DNA of 64,000 nt from positions 62,001 through 126,000 of the forward strand of contig NZ_CP097329.1 of NCBI RefSeq assembly GCF_030323025.1, in the 5' to 3' direction. Shown one piece after another: positions 1 through 10,020 of the stretch. The stretch comes from Pseudanabaena mucicola str. Chao 1806 (GTDB lineage: Bacteria > Cyanobacteriota > Cyanobacteriia > Pseudanabaenales > Pseudanabaenaceae). How positions within the stretch are numbered: position 1 is the first letter of the stretch; every line of letters starts with the position of its first letter. Both the position numbers and the translations under genes were made by a program. Under the pieces are notes generated by a model that was given only the letters and a program-made list of their open reading frames with translations, was not told where the DNA came from and ran no database searches.

Positions 1-9
1 TTTGACAAC

Positions 10-1431
10 ATGCCCTTGAAAACAAAAAACCTGATCACCGCGATCGCATCAGGGGTGGTGGCAATAGTGGCAGCTGGTTTGGTAACTAACTTTGCAATCA
101 GCTCGATTAAAGACAATGGAACCCGTGAGCAGTTAAGGAATACGGGTTGGATGATGGCTACTGCAGCAGCGATCGCGAGTGGCTCGATGGCATGGGGATT
201 GGGTAAACGCTCGTCGCGAATGATCGAACAAGCAACCGAAAACCTACAGTCTCAATTTGATTCGGTCATCCGTGGAGATATGACTCCAAGAGCTTCTATT
301 TATAGTGAGGATGAGTTTGGTAGACTCGCAGCTAGTTTTAACCAAATGATTCAGTCCATCGTGTCTAACACGAATGAAGCACAGCGCAAAGCCGCCGAAC
401 AAGAACAGGCAAAAGAAGATCTCCAACGTCAGGTAATCCGTTTACTCGATGACGTAGAGGGAGCAGCACGTGGTGACTTGACGGTACAGGCGGAGGTAAC
501 AGCCGATGTCCTCGGTGCAGTTGCTGATTCCTTTAATCTCACCATTCAAAACCTCCGTGAAATTGTTAACCAAGTAAAAATTGCGGCGCGTCAGGTAAAC
601 GAAAGCTCTCTCGAAAACGAGGCTTTTGCCCGCAGCTTATCTTCAGACGCATTGCGTCAAGCAGAAGAACTGAGCGTTACCTTAAATTCGGTGCAAATGA
701 TGACGGAATCGATTCAGCGAGTGGCTGAAAGCGCTCGCGAGGCGGATCAAGTCGCAAAACTTGCATCGGAAACCGCGATCAAGGGTGGCGAAGCGGTAGA
801 ACGCACTGTATCTGGTATTCTCGACATTCGTGAAACGGTTGCGGAAACTACTCGGAAGGTAAAACGACTAGGTGAGTCGTCTCAAGAAATTTCTAAGATA
901 GTTGGTTTGATTTCCCAGATTGCTTCGCGTACTAACTTACTCGCATTGAACGCTAGTATTGAAGCTGCAAGAGCAGGAGATGCAGGGCGTGGTTTTGCGA
1001 TCGTTGCTGACGAAGTTCGCCAGCTAGCTGATCGCGCTGCCAAAGCGTCGAAGGAAATTGAACAAATCGTATTGCAAATTCAGAGTGAAACTAGTAATGT
1101 GCAACAAGCGATGGAAATTGGTACTCAACAGGTTATCGATGGTACTAAACGTGCAGAGCAAGCTCGTCAGTCCCTAACCGACATTATCCAAGTGTCCCAC
1201 CGAATTGAAACTCTGGTGCTATCCATTACCGAAGATACTGTCAAACAAACCGAGACTTCACGCACCGTATCACAGGTTATGCAGTCAGTTGAGTTAACCG
1301 CTCAAGAAACTTCGCAAGAATCCCAACGAGTATCCGCCTCACTACAAAACCTTGTAGGCGTTGCCCGTAGTCTCCAAGATTCTGTGGAACGATTCCGCGT
1401 TGACTCAGGTGATAAAGCGGGAGGTCGTTAG
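10..1431 (+). CDS. Methyl-accepting chemotaxis (PilJ/PixJ-type) protein, possibly 5'-truncated by the window
   Basis: This is a chemoreceptor that passes signals to the CheA-like kinase encoded just downstream, through a CheW-type adaptor, probably for type IV pilus taxis. Two hydrophobic segments (about residues 7-30 and 45-65) anchor it in the membrane. HAMP-like helices follow (about 65-190), then a long MCP signalling coiled coil (about 200-460). The conserved hairpin tip reads [21 protein letters not shown]. The frame is open upstream to base 1 (codons for F, D, N before the ATG), so the true start may lie outside the window. At 473 residues it is short for a PilJ and lacks a clear periplasmic sensor domain. 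The stop is 63 bases before the kinase gene, consistent with one operon. The receptor class is secure; the exact name is not. Confidence 0.85.
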   Translation: MPLKTKNLITAIASGVVAIVAAGLVTNFAISSIKDNGTREQLRNTGWMMATAAAIASGSMAWGLGKRSSRMIEQATENLQSQFDSVIRGDMTPRASIYSEDEFGRLAASFNQMIQSIVSNTNEAQRKAAEQEQAKEDLQRQVIRLLDDVEGAARGDLTVQAEVTADVLGAVADSFNLTIQNLREIVNQVKIAARQVNESSLENEAFARSLSSDALRQAEELSVTLNSVQMMTESIQRVAESAREADQVAKLASETAIKGGEAVERTVSGILDIRETVAETTRKVKRLGESSQEISKIVGLISQIASRTNLLALNASIEAARAGDAGRGFAIVADEVRQLADRAAKASKEIEQIVLQIQSETSNVQQAMEIGTQQVIDGTKRAEQARQSLTDIIQVSHRIETLVLSITEDTVKQTETSRTVSQVMQSVELTAQETSQESQRVSASLQNLVGVARSLQDSVERFRVDSGDKAGGR

Positions 1432-1494
1432 TCATGTCATATTATATTGCCTTTAGCTAGCTACTCATATCCTAATCTTTGAGAGGATTCAGTC

Positions 1495-3396
1495 ATGAAC
1501 TCGGAACAACAACAGCAGCGCATCATGGGTTATTTCATTGAAGAAGCCCGTGAACATCTCCAAACAATCGAGCAAGGTGTATTAAACTTGCATAACATCT
1601 TAGACGAACCCGAATCCATTAATGAGCTTTTTCGTGCGGCTCACTCAATTAAAGGTGGCGCAGCCATGCTAGGCGTAGGGAGCATTCAGCATGTTGCTCA
1701 TCGATTAGAAGACTTTTTTAAAATTCTCAAAGAGAATCCTCAAATAAATGTTGATGAACGGTTAAAAAGTCTTTTATTAGCTGGTTTTGATCCTCTAGCT
1801 GAATTGCTTGATGAGTTACAAATTGGTTTTCGTATATCCGACGAACTAACACAAGAAATTAGTAACCGTGTCAAGCCTGTCTTTACAGAATTGGAATCCC
1901 ATATTAATCAATTAACTTCTAATTCTAATGAACAAGTAGTTTCTCCTATTCTTGTTGATCAAAAAGTTGTTCAACAAGAACAGCTTATTGTCCAACCTAA
2001 AACATTTACTTCTCAAAGAGCAATCTTCCAAGAAGAAATTACTAATAAAATGCGTGATATGCTACAAATATTTCGTGGCGTAGATTCACAGGAAAGCCGA
2101 TCGCAACTACTGGAAATTTGTAACTACTTTCAAGAAGTTGGTAATAGACTTGAACTTAGCAACTGGACGAATTTAGCTAATCAGATCAAAAATTTGATCG
2201 CTTATCCCATTAACTCATATCAGATTCTTGCGCCTATTGTAATTCGTGAACTAAAAGATGCTCAAGACTTAGTTTTAGCAAATCGAGAAGCCGAAATCGC
2301 CACATCACAACAAATTCAAACCCTCTTATCCAATCGTTTCTCTGAGGAAAAGGATGATGACGTTAGCACAATCTTTACCACCACAACTAGTTTTCCCTCA
2401 GAAGCGGCAAGTATAGAAGAAGACCTAAAAATTATTGATGATTTAGAGTCTGGAGAATATGAAGCTTTAGAATTGGATTCTATAAACCCAGTTACTCAAC
2501 AGTCTCATCACGCTGATGAGATTAATCTATTTAGTAACCAAGAAAAACAAGAAGAAGTCTTTGATCTATCAGAAATACATCAAGAACAAATCGATCAAAT
2601 GAGCTGGATGGACAGTGAGTATGAAATCACTGAGAATCAACATATTGATGGTCCTAAAGTTGGAGCTTCAGAGTTAAAGACTCTAGCCACATTATTTGAA
2701 AATGATGATATTGATTTTGATGTTGCTTGGCAAGATATCGAATCTAACGAGATTAATCTGGCAAAGCATGGCAATGACCAAAACTTTCATAACAATAATA
2801 ACAATCATGATGAATTTGCTGATTTACTCGATAATACCTCCACAGATCTCAACATTCCTGTAAGTAATCGTGGATTAGAGGATGCTAATCTAGAGGAATT
2901 ATTTGGTGACTTGGCTACTGACGAGCAAACTAGTACTATTCAAGATTCTCAAGATTTATGTCCAAAAGATCAGGAATCACTAGGGTTATTCCCAGAAGAT
3001 ATGGATATTATATCCAATCCAACGCATCAATCGATTTCAAAGAATTCTCCAGATAGTCTTGAAGATTTAGTGATTAGTGATTTGGCTACAGAGAAATCCG
3101 TTGATATAGAATTTGACGATTTTGATCTAGGAATCAATATTATTGATCAAATAAGTGATATCAATACTGAAAATGCTGAAGTCATTAATACTGACGATGA
3201 AGATTTTGATGCCAATGATACTTCGGGACTAAATATATTTGATGAGCTAGGTTTTGATAATGATGATTTTGATCAGGAAGCAGAATCACTAGTAATTGAT
3301 CACGATGATGATAAAGTTGAAGAGCCAGTATTTCTCGATCAGAATGAATTTGGTGAAATAGCTGTATCTATTAGTAGCGATGATCTGATTGACTGA
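1495..3396 (+). CDS. 5' fragment of an IS-split CheA-like hybrid histidine kinase (Hpt part)
   Basis: This is the N-terminal part of a PilL/PixL-type CheA. An Hpt domain occupies about residues 1-110, with the phospho-acceptor His50 in AAHSIKGGAAM. From about residue 300 a very long Asp/Asn/Glu-rich linker begins. A purine-rich GAGAGGATT upstream of the ATG is a good ribosome-binding site. Host codons run to 3384 (630 codons); the last few residues and the TGA come from the inverted repeat of the inserted IS. Removing the IS and one 9-bp duplication joins codon GAT (3382-3384) in frame to ACA at 4694. The restored protein would have about 1741 residues. The fragment could still be made as a free Hpt protein, since Hpt and kinase domains can work in trans in CheA, but this is inference. 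Confidence 0.9.
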   Translation: MNSEQQQQRIMGYFIEEAREHLQTIEQGVLNLHNILDEPESINELFRAAHSIKGGAAMLGVGSIQHVAHRLEDFFKILKENPQINVDERLKSLLLAGFDPLAELLDELQIGFRISDELTQEISNRVKPVFTELESHINQLTSNSNEQVVSPILVDQKVVQQEQLIVQPKTFTSQRAIFQEEITNKMRDMLQIFRGVDSQESRSQLLEICNYFQEVGNRLELSNWTNLANQIKNLIAYPINSYQILAPIVIRELKDAQDLVLANREAEIATSQQIQTLLSNRFSEEKDDDVSTIFTTTTSFPSEAASIEEDLKIIDDLESGEYEALELDSINPVTQQSHHADEINLFSNQEKQEEVFDLSEIHQEQIDQMSWMDSEYEITENQHIDGPKVGASELKTLATLFENDDIDFDVAWQDIESNEINLAKHGNDQNFHNNNNNHDEFADLLDNTSTDLNIPVSNRGLEDANLEELFGDLATDEQTSTIQDSQDLCPKDQESLGLFPEDMDIISNPTHQSISKNSPDSLEDLVISDLATEKSVDIEFDDFDLGINIIDQISDINTENAEVINTDDEDFDANDTSGLNIFDELGFDNDDFDQEAESLVIDHDDDKVEEPVFLDQNEFGEIAVSISSDDLID

Positions 3397-4684
3397 CAAA
3401 AGTCTAGGAAGAGTAGTCGAGAATAGAAGCATAGAACTCAATACGGAAGAATTTCTGGCGATGTTTTCGATGAGAAGCCATAGCAGGCTCAGAGTCAAGA
3501 TAAGAAGTAAAAGGTTCAGAAGGGAAAAAAGTCCAGTTTTTAGTAAGAGCAGTGTGAATCCAGTTCCAGCCAATTTTAAGATAACTAAGCCCACGAAACC
3601 AATGAGGATCAACCAAACGACGATAGCCAGAATCAGCAACCGCTAGCCCTTGGGCAGTCAGAAACAAAGTAGTCATAGCAACAACAAAACAAAGGCGGGA
3701 AATAGCAGGAGCCGAACGTAAACGCGAAGATTCCAAGTCAAAGCCATTGGATTTGTCATCCAAGAAGTTTTCCTCAATATCGAACCTAAGCCCATACTCC
3801 CAGAAAGTCTTGATGGTGGTGGGTTCAGTGCTGAGAATATACCAATACTCGCGGCTATGAGATTCCCAAGCCGCCGCAATATGTACATTAGTAAGACGCT
3901 TAGACTCAGTTTTATGGACTAGGACATTGTGGAGCAACTTGGCTTCACCAAGACGAAGATGTAATTGGTTGACAGTTTGCCAGCGATTCTTGGGATGATG
4001 TATCCAGAAATTTCCCTTGATCCTAATCCGACATTGCCACTTTAATTGACGGACATAGTGCACCAATTCTGGATTAGCAAATCCTCGGTCGGCTAATAAA
4101 ATCACTTTGATATTCATGGGTAATAGTTTCGATGCTCGTTGAAACATGTCCCGATAGCTACTCATCTCCACACTGCTACTGCGATGTTCGATGACACGCC
4201 AACATAAGGGCAAAGCTCTTCCCCGATGCACTACACACAATCGAATGATGCAGTATTTTTTCCACAGTTGGCTCGTATCAAAGCTTAGATAGATTTCTCG
4301 CTCTTTCCAGTTTGACAATAACTCTTTGATCACTGGACTGTACAGCTTGGCGGGATTGATCCTTGGATTATTTAGCCATCTTGACAGTTGCCTTTGGGTA
4401 CTTTGGGCAATTAATGCTTTGGTGTTGATGTGGCTTAGCCATTTGGTTAAATTTACACTCCCTGTAGCGATCATTCCTACCATCATCCATACCATTACTC
4501 CTAAATGGCGCACATCTGACCAGTCACTGTATTGACTCCCGAATTTTGTTAGTTCATTATAGATACGTGAGGCGTTTTGGGTCATTTGTCCTATGCTCCT
4601 TTTTCTTCAAAAAACAGCATACGCCTCTTTTTTACTCAAATTCAATCTCTGTATACTTTCTTGCTACTTTTGTCAGTCAATCAG
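3385..4684 (-). mobile_element. IS4-family insertion sequence, copy A, intact (1300 bp)
   Basis: The ends are inverted repeats CTGATTGACTGACAAAAGT and its complement. A perfect 9-bp target duplication AGCGATGAT flanks the element (3376-3384 and 4685-4693). Length and sequence match copy C at 16062-17361. Transposase reads leftward. Inserted in the cheA-like gene, opposite to its direction of transcription. Confidence 0.97.
3404..4585 (-). CDS. IS4-family DDE transposase (copy A)
   Basis: This 393-residue transposase catalyses cut-and-paste movement of its IS. Catalytic residues can be placed: Asp in LSFDTSQLW, Asp in LADRGF, and the IS4-family signature Y-x2-R-x3-E-x6-K, seen exactly in YGLRFDIEENFLDDK. 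The start is preceded by AAAAAGGAGCATAGGACAA, a strong ribosome-binding site. The frame is complete, so copies A and C are the likely source of active enzyme for the defective copies B and D. It differs from the copy B/D product at residue 2 (MTQNAS here, MPQNAS there). Confidence 0.95.
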   Translation of the reverse strand: MTQNASRIYNELTKFGSQYSDWSDVRHLGVMVWMMVGMIATGSVNLTKWLSHINTKALIAQSTQRQLSRWLNNPRINPAKLYSPVIKELLSNWKEREIYLSFDTSQLWKKYCIIRLCVVHRGRALPLCWRVIEHRSSSVEMSSYRDMFQRASKLLPMNIKVILLADRGFANPELVHYVRQLKWQCRIRIKGNFWIHHPKNRWQTVNQLHLRLGEAKLLHNVLVHKTESKRLTNVHIAAAWESHSREYWYILSTEPTTIKTFWEYGLRFDIEENFLDDKSNGFDLESSRLRSAPAISRLCFVVAMTTLFLTAQGLAVADSGYRRLVDPHWFRGLSYLKIGWNWIHTALTKNWTFFPSEPFTSYLDSEPAMASHRKHRQKFFRIEFYASILDYSS

Positions 4685-7600
4685 AGCGATGATACATCTG
4701 AATTTAATACATTTCTAGAGTCTTCTAGAACAAACGAATTAGATGTTGATGAGTTTAGTGATATTGATGACATCAATATTGATGATAATTATAAGATTAA
4801 TGATCAACCTGTTAATGAGCCTATTGATCAGATTGATGTTCAGACAGATGTGATTAGTCGGTTGTCTGATGATACTTCAAAGACGAATTCTGTTTCTCAA
4901 ACAATTGACAGTTCTGAAGATCTACATTTTTTTGATACAGATAGTTCTAATGCAAATAGAACTGAACAGGAAATTATTACCACAGATGATTTAGGTGATT
5001 TCTTTGCTGATGTAGAATCGCTGAATTTGAGCTTGTCTAATACTGTTTCGAATAGTGTCACTAGTGATATTACTGACAATTCATTTCAAAATATAATTGA
5101 TCGGGAATTTAGTAATACGAATGCATTAGGAGATTTCTTTGATGATGTGGAAGATCCTGAACTTGATTCTATTTATAGTGATAATGAATTAGATGTTTTA
5201 GATAAAGATGATGAAGTTTCTGATGTATCAGTAGATCTCTCCGAAAACTTTATTGATGATAACTGGAGTGATTTGGGTGTTAGCGACAAGATAAATATCA
5301 ATAGAGATGTCGTAGATGAGAGTACTGAAGAACTTGAATCAGCAATCGAATCTAACAATTTAGTCAATTCATTTGCTAGTGCTAACGAAGATGATCTGAC
5401 TATATTAGAGAATAAATTTAATGATTTTGGTAATGATCTAGACTATGAATTTGACTTTAATGAAGAGCGATCGCTTACACAAAGTGACGTGATTAGTTTA
5501 GCAGATGATTCTGAGGAGAATATTTTATTTGACGACGTTGATGATGTGCAATCAGATTCTCTGCAATCAGACAATAATCCTCTAACGAATATCCAACAAG
5601 ATGACGTAAACATTGATGACAATCAAGAGGATATTTCAGCTAGTAGTACGTTCAATAGTCTAGATAATTTTTCCCAAGGTGATAATGATGTAGAGGAGAT
5701 AAATGGAATTGATGATAATTTTGATTTTGATGATTTAGAAGCCATGATTGGTGAGCCAGGTAGTTTATCAGATAATTTCATTACCTCTAATAAAGACGAA
5801 ATTGCTAGCTTTAATAATCATATCAATCAGGATAATGGACAGCAGTCTATTAATTCTGATGATATGAATTTTGACGAATTAGAAGCTCTAATAGATGATA
5901 CTGAGGGGGGTGAGATACCTCTAGATGCAAAACTAAAAGAACAAGAAACTACTACTCTCAAAACTGCCTCACCAACACTACCGAAGGATGACTTTGACGA
6001 GTTGGAAAGTATGCTTCAGTCGAGATTTGCTCCCGATGTTGGACCGCTCAAGACTAAAACATCTGTGCGTCCTCCTGTCACTACCCGAAAGCCTAAGTTG
6101 TCCGATTCAACGATGCGAGTAGATGTCAAATACCTTGATAGTCTAAATAACTTAGTTGGGGAACTTGTTGTTAACCGCAACTTGTTAGAACAGGAGCAGG
6201 AAAGACTTCAACAGTTTATTACTAATCTATTACATCAAGTGCAGTTGCTAAGTGATGTATCCCAAAGAATGCGTGATCAGTATGATCGCTCTTTGCTAGA
6301 AGCGTCACTAACCGCAGGTCGTGGTCGTTTATTTAATAATAACTTTGAATCTGGTTATTCTGGTGATGGCGTAAGTACAACTAGTGCTGTTAGTAGTGAG
6401 TTTGAAGGGATTGAATTTGATCGCTACAATACCTTCCATGTTCTATCCCAGGAAATCATTGAGTTAATTGTCAAAGTTCGAGAATCAGCTTCAGATATTG
6501 AGTTTGTGGTGGGTGAAACCGATCAGGTAACTCGTCAGTTGGGAACAATTACCACTCAAGTGCAGGACGATCTGAAACAATCACGCATGGTTCCCTTTGC
6601 ACAAATTACGGATCGCTTGCCTAGAGGTGTTCGTGATCGAGCCATCAAGAGTGGTAAGCTAGCTGATTTAGAGGTATTTGGGCGCGAGACTCTCATTGAC
6701 AAAGCTATTATGGAGTCACTCATCGATCCATTGACACATTTAGTTAATAATGCGATCGATCATGGATTAGAAGATCCTAAGACCCGTCAAGCAGTTGGAA
6801 AACCTGCAACTGGTAAACTTACAGTCCGAGCCTATCACCAAGGTAACCAAACTGTTATCTCAATTAGTGATGATGGGGCAGGTATTAGCACCGAGAAAGT
6901 GAAGAAAAGTGCAGTTGCTAAGGGTGTACGTTCGCAATCGGAAGTTGATCGCCTCAATGATACCGAGGTTTACTTACTCTTATTTGAAGCAGGATTTAGC
7001 ACCGCAGCAGAGGCTGATGAGTTTAAAGGACGCGGCGTTGGTCTGGATGTAGTCAAAACCTGTCTTGATGAAATTCGCGGTGTAATTATTGTGGAATCGG
7101 CAGTTGGTAAAGGAACCACCTTTACAATCCGCTTACCGCTTACGCTCAGTATTTCCAAGGCAATGTTCTGCATTAGTGATCGTGCTCGCATTGCCTTCCC
7201 CGTTGATGGCTTTGAAGATATGGTAGAGGTTCCGCAAAGTCAAATTGTACTAAACGAAAAGGGTCAGCCATGCCTACCTTGGCGAGATACGGTGTTGCCA
7301 TTCCAACATCTCTCCAATTTGCTTTCTTATAGCCGACATCTCAGTCGCAGCAATATTTATGGTAAGCAGGATAATGATGAACTTTGCATAATTATTCTGC
7401 GTAACGATAATAGCTATCTTGCCCTACAGGTGGATCAGTTTCTTGGCGAGTACGAAATCGTTATCAAACAGCTAGAGGGCCCAATTCCCAAACCTGCTGG
7501 TATTGCGGGAGCAACGGTGTTAGGTGATGGTCGTGTCATGGCGATCGCTAACGTTTTAGAACTATTTGACATCGCTAGTGGCAGGCTGCGTCCTTCTACT

Positions 7601-8029
7601 CGTGGAGTCACGCTGCAACCACCTATTGAAGAAGTTGTTGCCGTCGATCCAACAGTTTTGATTGTAGACGACTCGATTACGGTGCGCGAACTACTGTCAC
7701 TGACCTTCGCCAAGGTTGGCTATCGCGTCGAGCAAGCCAAAGACGGACAGGATGCATGGGAAAAACTGCGTGCGGGGCTACCTTGCGATATGATCTTCTG
7801 TGATATTGAAATGCCGAGGATGGATGGATTAGATCTCCTATCTAGATTACAAAAGGATTCGCGACTCAAAGACATACCTGTGGCGATGTTGACTTCTCGT
7901 GGAGCAGATCGCCATCGTCAAACCGCAATTCAACTTGGAGCAAAGGGATATTTTACTAAGCCCTATCTTGAAGAGGAGTTGTTGAGTGCCTCGAGGCGTC
8001 TCCTCAATGGAGAAACCCTGACGATTTAA
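4577..8029 (+). CDS. 3' fragment of the same IS-split CheA-like kinase (kinase, CheW and receiver domains)
   Basis: Host sequence starts at 4685; the first 36 or so codons of this open frame are read from the IS end and begin with TTG, so the true translation start is unknown. After more acidic linker come a P3 dimerisation helix with H-bundle (about residues 510-700), a HATPase domain (N box HLVNNAIDHGLEDP, G boxes DDGAGIS and FKGRGVGLDVVK), a CheW-like domain (about 850-990) and a C-terminal receiver domain. The receiver holds IVDDS, the phospho-acceptor Asp in FCDIEMPRMDG, and the lysine in FTKPY. The order Hpt-linker-P3-HATPase-CheW-REC is that of cyanobacterial motility kinases. Separation from its promoter and Hpt domain probably abolishes or strongly lowers signalling, unless the IS supplies transcription. 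Confidence 0.9.
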   Translation: MGHLSYAPFSSKNSIRLFFTQIQSLYTFLLLLSVNQSDDTSEFNTFLESSRTNELDVDEFSDIDDINIDDNYKINDQPVNEPIDQIDVQTDVISRLSDDTSKTNSVSQTIDSSEDLHFFDTDSSNANRTEQEIITTDDLGDFFADVESLNLSLSNTVSNSVTSDITDNSFQNIIDREFSNTNALGDFFDDVEDPELDSIYSDNELDVLDKDDEVSDVSVDLSENFIDDNWSDLGVSDKININRDVVDESTEELESAIESNNLVNSFASANEDDLTILENKFNDFGNDLDYEFDFNEERSLTQSDVISLADDSEENILFDDVDDVQSDSLQSDNNPLTNIQQDDVNIDDNQEDISASSTFNSLDNFSQGDNDVEEINGIDDNFDFDDLEAMIGEPGSLSDNFITSNKDEIASFNNHINQDNGQQSINSDDMNFDELEALIDDTEGGEIPLDAKLKEQETTTLKTASPTLPKDDFDELESMLQSRFAPDVGPLKTKTSVRPPVTTRKPKLSDSTMRVDVKYLDSLNNLVGELVVNRNLLEQEQERLQQFITNLLHQVQLLSDVSQRMRDQYDRSLLEASLTAGRGRLFNNNFESGYSGDGVSTTSAVSSEFEGIEFDRYNTFHVLSQEIIELIVKVRESASDIEFVVGETDQVTRQLGTITTQVQDDLKQSRMVPFAQITDRLPRGVRDRAIKSGKLADLEVFGRETLIDKAIMESLIDPLTHLVNNAIDHGLEDPKTRQAVGKPATGKLTVRAYHQGNQTVISISDDGAGISTEKVKKSAVAKGVRSQSEVDRLNDTEVYLLLFEAGFSTAAEADEFKGRGVGLDVVKTCLDEIRGVIIVESAVGKGTTFTIRLPLTLSISKAMFCISDRARIAFPVDGFEDMVEVPQSQIVLNEKGQPCLPWRDTVLPFQHLSNLLSYSRHLSRSNIYGKQDNDELCIIILRNDNSYLALQVDQFLGEYEIVIKQLEGPIPKPAGIAGATVLGDGRVMAIANVLELFDIASGRLRPSTRGVTLQPPIEEVVAVDPTVLIVDDSITVRELLSLTFAKVGYRVEQAKDGQDAWEKLRAGLPCDMIFCDIEMPRMDGLDLLSRLQKDSRLKDIPVAMLTSRGADRHRQTAIQLGAKGYFTKPYLEEELLSASRRLLNGETLTI

Positions 8030-8078
8030 TAAACAATTCAGGAATATGTAGTGCATATTCCTGAATCTCGAAAAAACT

Positions 8079-9881
8079 ATGCTGCTGAGTCTTAAAATTG
8101 AAAATTTTGCGCTGATTGATCGTTTAGAACTAGATCTTTATGCAGGGCTAAATATTCTGACAGGCGAAACTGGGGCAGGTAAATCGATTGTGTTGGATGC
8201 CCTTGATGCAGCGCTGGGAGGTAAGGTATCAGCGCGAGTGATTCGCAGTGGGGCAGATCGGGCTAATATTGAAGCAACTTTTTCCATAAATCAGGTGATT
8301 GCTCAATGGTTAGAATCCCAGGAAATTGATGCTATCGACGCAGAAACCTTGATTTGTAGTCGGGAGATTACCGTCAAGAGCAATCGCACCCGTGTTAATG
8401 GTGTAGTGGTAAACAAACAGCAAATTCAAGAATTACGCGATCACCTCGTTGAGATTACGGCTCAAGGTCAAACAATTTTATTGAGTCAATCTGCACAGCA
8501 GAGAGAACTGCTTGATAGTTTTGGTGATCAAGCCTTTAATCAAGCTATATCTTTACAACGACACAAGGTCGCAAAATTATTTGAGATCAAGGAGCGTTCG
8601 CGCAAGGCTCTGTTTGAGCGCCAACAGAATGAGCGTAACCGTTTGCAGCAATTAGATATGTTGCGCTATCAACTCAAGGAGCTTACCGCCGCCAACATTG
8701 AAGATCCCGATGAATTAGATCATCTCGAAAGTGATCGCAATCGCCTAGCCCATAGTGTCGAATTACAAAAGCAAGGCTATGCAGTGTATGAAGCGCTCTA
8801 TCAGAATGATAGTGGTAGTGCTTGTGCGGATCTTCTAGGACAGGCTGAATCAATTCTCACAGAGATGATAACATTTGATCGTGAAGTGGAAGGAATTCTC
8901 GAATTAGTATCTAGCGCTCTTGCTCAAGTCGAAGAAGCTGGTCGTCAGATTAATAATTATGCTAATCATCTTGATTCCGAGCCTGAACAGTTGGAGAGTA
9001 TTGAACAGAGAATTAATCAAATCAAGCAAATTTGTCGTAAATATGGGACTCTCCCCGAAGCGATCGCCTATATGGAAAAGTTGCAAAATGAACTTACGGA
9101 ACTGACCGATCAAAGTGTTTCCCTTGAAGACTTAGAACGCAAAGCTGAGGCGGACTTACAAAGCTTACTGAAGGCTTGCAAAAAACTGACAGAATTACGA
9201 CGGCAAACAGCGATCGCCCTTGAGAAAGCTCAAATCGAGGTGCTGAAAATGTTAGCTATGGAAAAAGTACGCTTTCAAGTTGGACTTTATCCCGTTGAGC
9301 CAACTGCTTTAGGTAGTGATCGCATTGAGTTTGAATTTAGCCCTAACCTTGGTGAGCCACTGCAACCATTGGCTGAAACCGCATCAGGTGGGGAAATGAG
9401 TCGCTTTTTATTAGCCTTAAAAACTTGCTTTGTGCAACAGAAGACTCAGCAGGAAATCCTAACCAATGTAGAATCCAGCCATGCTAAAGTTGGGACAATG
9501 GTATTTGATGAGATTGATACAGGGGTATCAGGACGAGTTGCTCAGGCGATCGCCACGCAACTTTGGCAATTAAGTCGTAGTTCCCAAATCCTCTGTGTAA
9601 CTCACCAACCCTTAATTGCGGCGATTGCGGATCGGCATTTTCATGTCAGCAAGAATGTCGTGGGCGATCGCACAAAAATACAAATTCGTTTGTTAGAACT
9701 AGAAGCTCGTAAACAGGAGTTGGCTCAAATTGCATCAGGGAAAAGTATTGATCAAGGAAAAAGGAAAAAGGAAAAAGGGAAAGATGTGCTTCAAGGGAAA
9801 GAGGATATTGCTTTGAGTCAGGCGATCGCTTTTGCAGAATCTTTACTAGAGCAAGCAGCAGCTATTAAAACCCAAAGCTAG
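8079..9881 (+). CDS. recN: DNA repair protein RecN
   Basis: RecN is an SMC-like ATPase that acts early in double-strand-break repair in the cytoplasm. The N terminus MLLSLKIENFALIDRLELDL and Walker A GETGAGKS (about residues 29-36) are typical. Coiled-coil arms fill about 150-370. The C-terminal ATPase half has the signature TASGGEMSRF and Walker B TMVFDEIDTGVSG. At 600 residues it is slightly long: a lysine-rich insert near residue 560 comes from three tandem copies of GGAAAAA at 9756-9776, after which the usual C-terminal helix resumes. It starts 49 bases after the kinase gene in the same direction and may be read from the same transcript. Confidence 0.96.
   Translation: MLLSLKIENFALIDRLELDLYAGLNILTGETGAGKSIVLDALDAALGGKVSARVIRSGADRANIEATFSINQVIAQWLESQEIDAIDAETLICSREITVKSNRTRVNGVVVNKQQIQELRDHLVEITAQGQTILLSQSAQQRELLDSFGDQAFNQAISLQRHKVAKLFEIKERSRKALFERQQNERNRLQQLDMLRYQLKELTAANIEDPDELDHLESDRNRLAHSVELQKQGYAVYEALYQNDSGSACADLLGQAESILTEMITFDREVEGILELVSSALAQVEEAGRQINNYANHLDSEPEQLESIEQRINQIKQICRKYGTLPEAIAYMEKLQNELTELTDQSVSLEDLERKAEADLQSLLKACKKLTELRRQTAIALEKAQIEVLKMLAMEKVRFQVGLYPVEPTALGSDRIEFEFSPNLGEPLQPLAETASGGEMSRFLLALKTCFVQQKTQQEILTNVESSHAKVGTMVFDEIDTGVSGRVAQAIATQLWQLSRSSQILCVTHQPLIAAIADRHFHVSKNVVGDRTKIQIRLLELEARKQELAQIASGKSIDQGKRKKEKGKDVLQGKEDIALSQAIAFAESLLEQAAAIKTQS
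9756..9776 (+). repeat. Three tandem GGAAAAA units inside recN
   Basis: Three exact 7-bp copies, followed by a degenerate GGGAAAG. They encode a Lys/Gly-rich insert near the RecN C terminus. Because 7 is not a multiple of 3, gain or loss of one unit would shift the frame of the last 35 or so codons. Confidence 0.85.
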
Positions 9882-10020
9882 TTGTCTCTTGGTGTTGACT
9901 AGCTTGTAAATACATACGCAAGTTGTCAATATCACGATCACTATATTCAAAACTCTGTTAAATCGCTAGAATCAAAGGGATATGATTGAATATTATTAAA
10001 TTATATTAATTTATATAAAT

